Below, one piece after another: positions 14,074-14,840 of a stretch of 14,840 bases of DNA. A program made the position numbers and the translations under genes. The stretch lies in contig JAMOAF010000836.1 of the NCBI GenBank assembly GCA_023621895.1, positions 1 through 14,840 of the forward strand, in the 5' to 3' direction. The stretch is from Planctomycetota bacterium (GTDB lineage Bacteria; Planctomycetota; Planctomycetia; Pirellulales; Thermoguttaceae). Under the pieces are notes generated by a model. The model was not told the origin of the DNA. It worked only from the letters and a program-made list of their open reading frames with translations, and did no database searches. Each line of letters starts with the position of its first letter. The first letter of the stretch is position 1.

Positions 14074-14088
14074 GCCCGGTCCCCGGGC
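14074..14088 (-). terminator. GC-rich hairpin with short T-rich tail after the small membrane protein gene
   Basis: On the minus strand GCCCGG-GGA-CCGGGC is followed by TTCTTC, about 100 bases after the stop of the 165-residue ORF and just before mfd. Stem and tail fit a weak intrinsic terminator separating the two genes. Two CGGCCG palindromes immediately before it may extend the structure. Confidence 0.4.
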
Positions 14089-14186
14089 GGATGGCTCGGC
14101 CGCTCGGCCGTAAGAAAAGAAAGGAAGCGGAAGGCGACTTCCCGTCGTCGGCCGTTGGATGAGGGTACTGGCTCGCTGGCCGGCAG

Positions 14187-14684
14187 TCAGACTTTCGAGC
14201 GCTGCGCCTGCTCCTGGCCGATCATTTCCAGATCGCGTTCAAAAAAATGGATCGCCTCGGTAGGCGTGAGATTGAAGATCGCCCGGCCCTCCGTATCCCA
14301 TCGCCGGCCGTCAAAACGAAACACGGCCGTGGCGTCGCAGCAGGAGTCCCCCAGGGCGCTGTCGACCAGCATCGGGTCAGCCGGCGTTTCGAGACGAATC
14401 CGCACGGCAACGAACGCAGACAACTCGCCCGAGGTGCGACTCCTCGCGTAGGCGACGTCGTCGTCGAACCAGCAGTCGTTCCAGCGCGCGTCTTGAGGGC
14501 GATTGGGCATCATCCCCAGGCTGAGGAATTTTGCCTCCAGTCGCTCGCGCTGCCAATGGAAGTCGCGCCGGGCCTCGGCCAGGCGGTTCTCGCGCCAACT
14601 CAACAACACGGGCCGCCACATCACCGCGACCGCAGTGAAGCCGAGAAGCGCGACGGCCAACATGATCCACCAGTATCCGTGCAT
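14187..14684 (-). CDS. Small membrane-anchored protein of unknown function
   Basis: I do not recognise this 165-residue protein. A single N-terminal hydrophobic helix (WWIMLAVALLGFTAVAVMW, about residues 5-23) is followed by a charged, probably helical stretch (RENRLAEARRDFHWQRERLEAKF, with basic and acidic residues alternating). The rest is a soluble domain with a Trp/Asp-rich patch (ARWNDCWFDDDVAYARS), a beta-like segment (SAFVAVRIRLE) and a CC pair. ATG 14684 is preceded by a purine-rich GGGGGTG about six bases away, a usable ribosome site. Codon use and GC resemble its neighbours. The small size and single anchor suggest an accessory envelope protein, but nothing visible gives a function. 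It lies upstream of mfd, separated by a probable terminator, so a link to repair is not implied. Confidence 0.7.
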   Translation of the reverse strand: MHGYWWIMLAVALLGFTAVAVMWRPVLLSWRENRLAEARRDFHWQRERLEAKFLSLGMMPNRPQDARWNDCWFDDDVAYARSRTSGELSAFVAVRIRLETPADPMLVDSALGDSCCDATAVFRFDGRRWDTEGRAIFNLTPTEAIHFFERDLEMIGQEQAQRSKV

Positions 14685-14737
14685 CGATCACCCCCGTGAC
14701 AGACGAAAGGCGGCCTCTTAATCTCATTCTAGAGTGT

Positions 14738-14766
14738 TTGGCAGTCATTCTGCAAGCAAATCTAGT
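14738..14766 (+). promoter_or_regulatory. Candidate promoter for a gene leaving the right edge
   Basis: TTGGCA (14738-14743), 17-base spacer, TCTAGT (14761-14766): five of six and four of six matches to consensus. It points to the possible start at 14827. Confidence 0.3.
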
Positions 14767-14826
14767 GAATTCCGTCGCGCAACGGTGAAAACAGCCCCCC
14801 CTTTTTAGCCAAAGGATAATCCCGCG

Positions 14827-14840
14827 ATGAGCGCTATTTT
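14827..14840 (+). CDS. Possible start of a gene cut by the right edge
   Basis: An ATG at 14827 opens MSAI and runs off the window. AAGGA at 14812-14816 lies ten bases before it and a candidate promoter lies further upstream, divergent from the small membrane protein gene. Only four codons are visible, so the product cannot be named. Confidence 0.3.

Overview
The window is 14.8 kb of GC-rich bacterial chromosome, almost entirely housekeeping genes. I infer a planctomycete (Pirellula/Rhodopirellula-like). The reasons are a secreted ThuA-domain protein, separate coaC and coaB genes behind yicC-gmk-rpoZ, a membrane-anchored parvulin with a long Pro/Ala linker, and weak Shine-Dalgarno signals at many starts. 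The phylum is inferred from gene style, not from a marker gene. I saw no tRNA, rRNA, CRISPR array, insertion sequence or phage gene.

Left arm, plus strand (1-2412): the 3' end of a YicC-type gene, then gmk (guanylate kinase), rpoZ (RNA polymerase omega), and the two halves of coenzyme A synthesis as separate genes, coaC (decarboxylase) and coaB (ligase). This resembles the yicC-gmk-rpoZ-coaBC cluster of many bacteria and joins nucleotide supply, transcription and cofactor synthesis. coaB meets a minus-strand gene for a secreted ThuA-domain protein (2409-3422); the two stop codons share the bases CTAG.

Middle (3423-5675): a 615-base non-coding stretch separates the thuA-like gene from a divergent plus-strand PiT-family phosphate transporter. 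It contains three GTTARC hexamers at an exact 11-base period, which looks like a Pho-box (PhoB/PhoP-type) operator. This is the most interesting signal in the window. The same stretch holds an AT-rich perfect inverted repeat.

Right arm, minus strand (5818-14684): read in transcription order from the right, a small membrane-anchored protein of unknown function, mfd (transcription-repair coupling factor), a membrane-anchored SurA/parvulin-type peptidyl-prolyl isomerase, pdxJ (vitamin B6), dapA (lysine/diaminopimelate) and a GT4-type glycosyltransferase. The gaps hold good promoter candidates: TTGATG-N16-TATAAT before pdxJ and TTGCAG-N18-TATAAT before the isomerase. The arm is therefore probably several transcription units rather than one operon. 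A new plus-strand gene may begin in the last 14 bases.

I found no evidence for a new multi-gene system. The points worth following are the putative Pho operator, a 15-base minisatellite inside the isomerase gene, the unrecognised membrane protein beside mfd, and several ambiguous starts.
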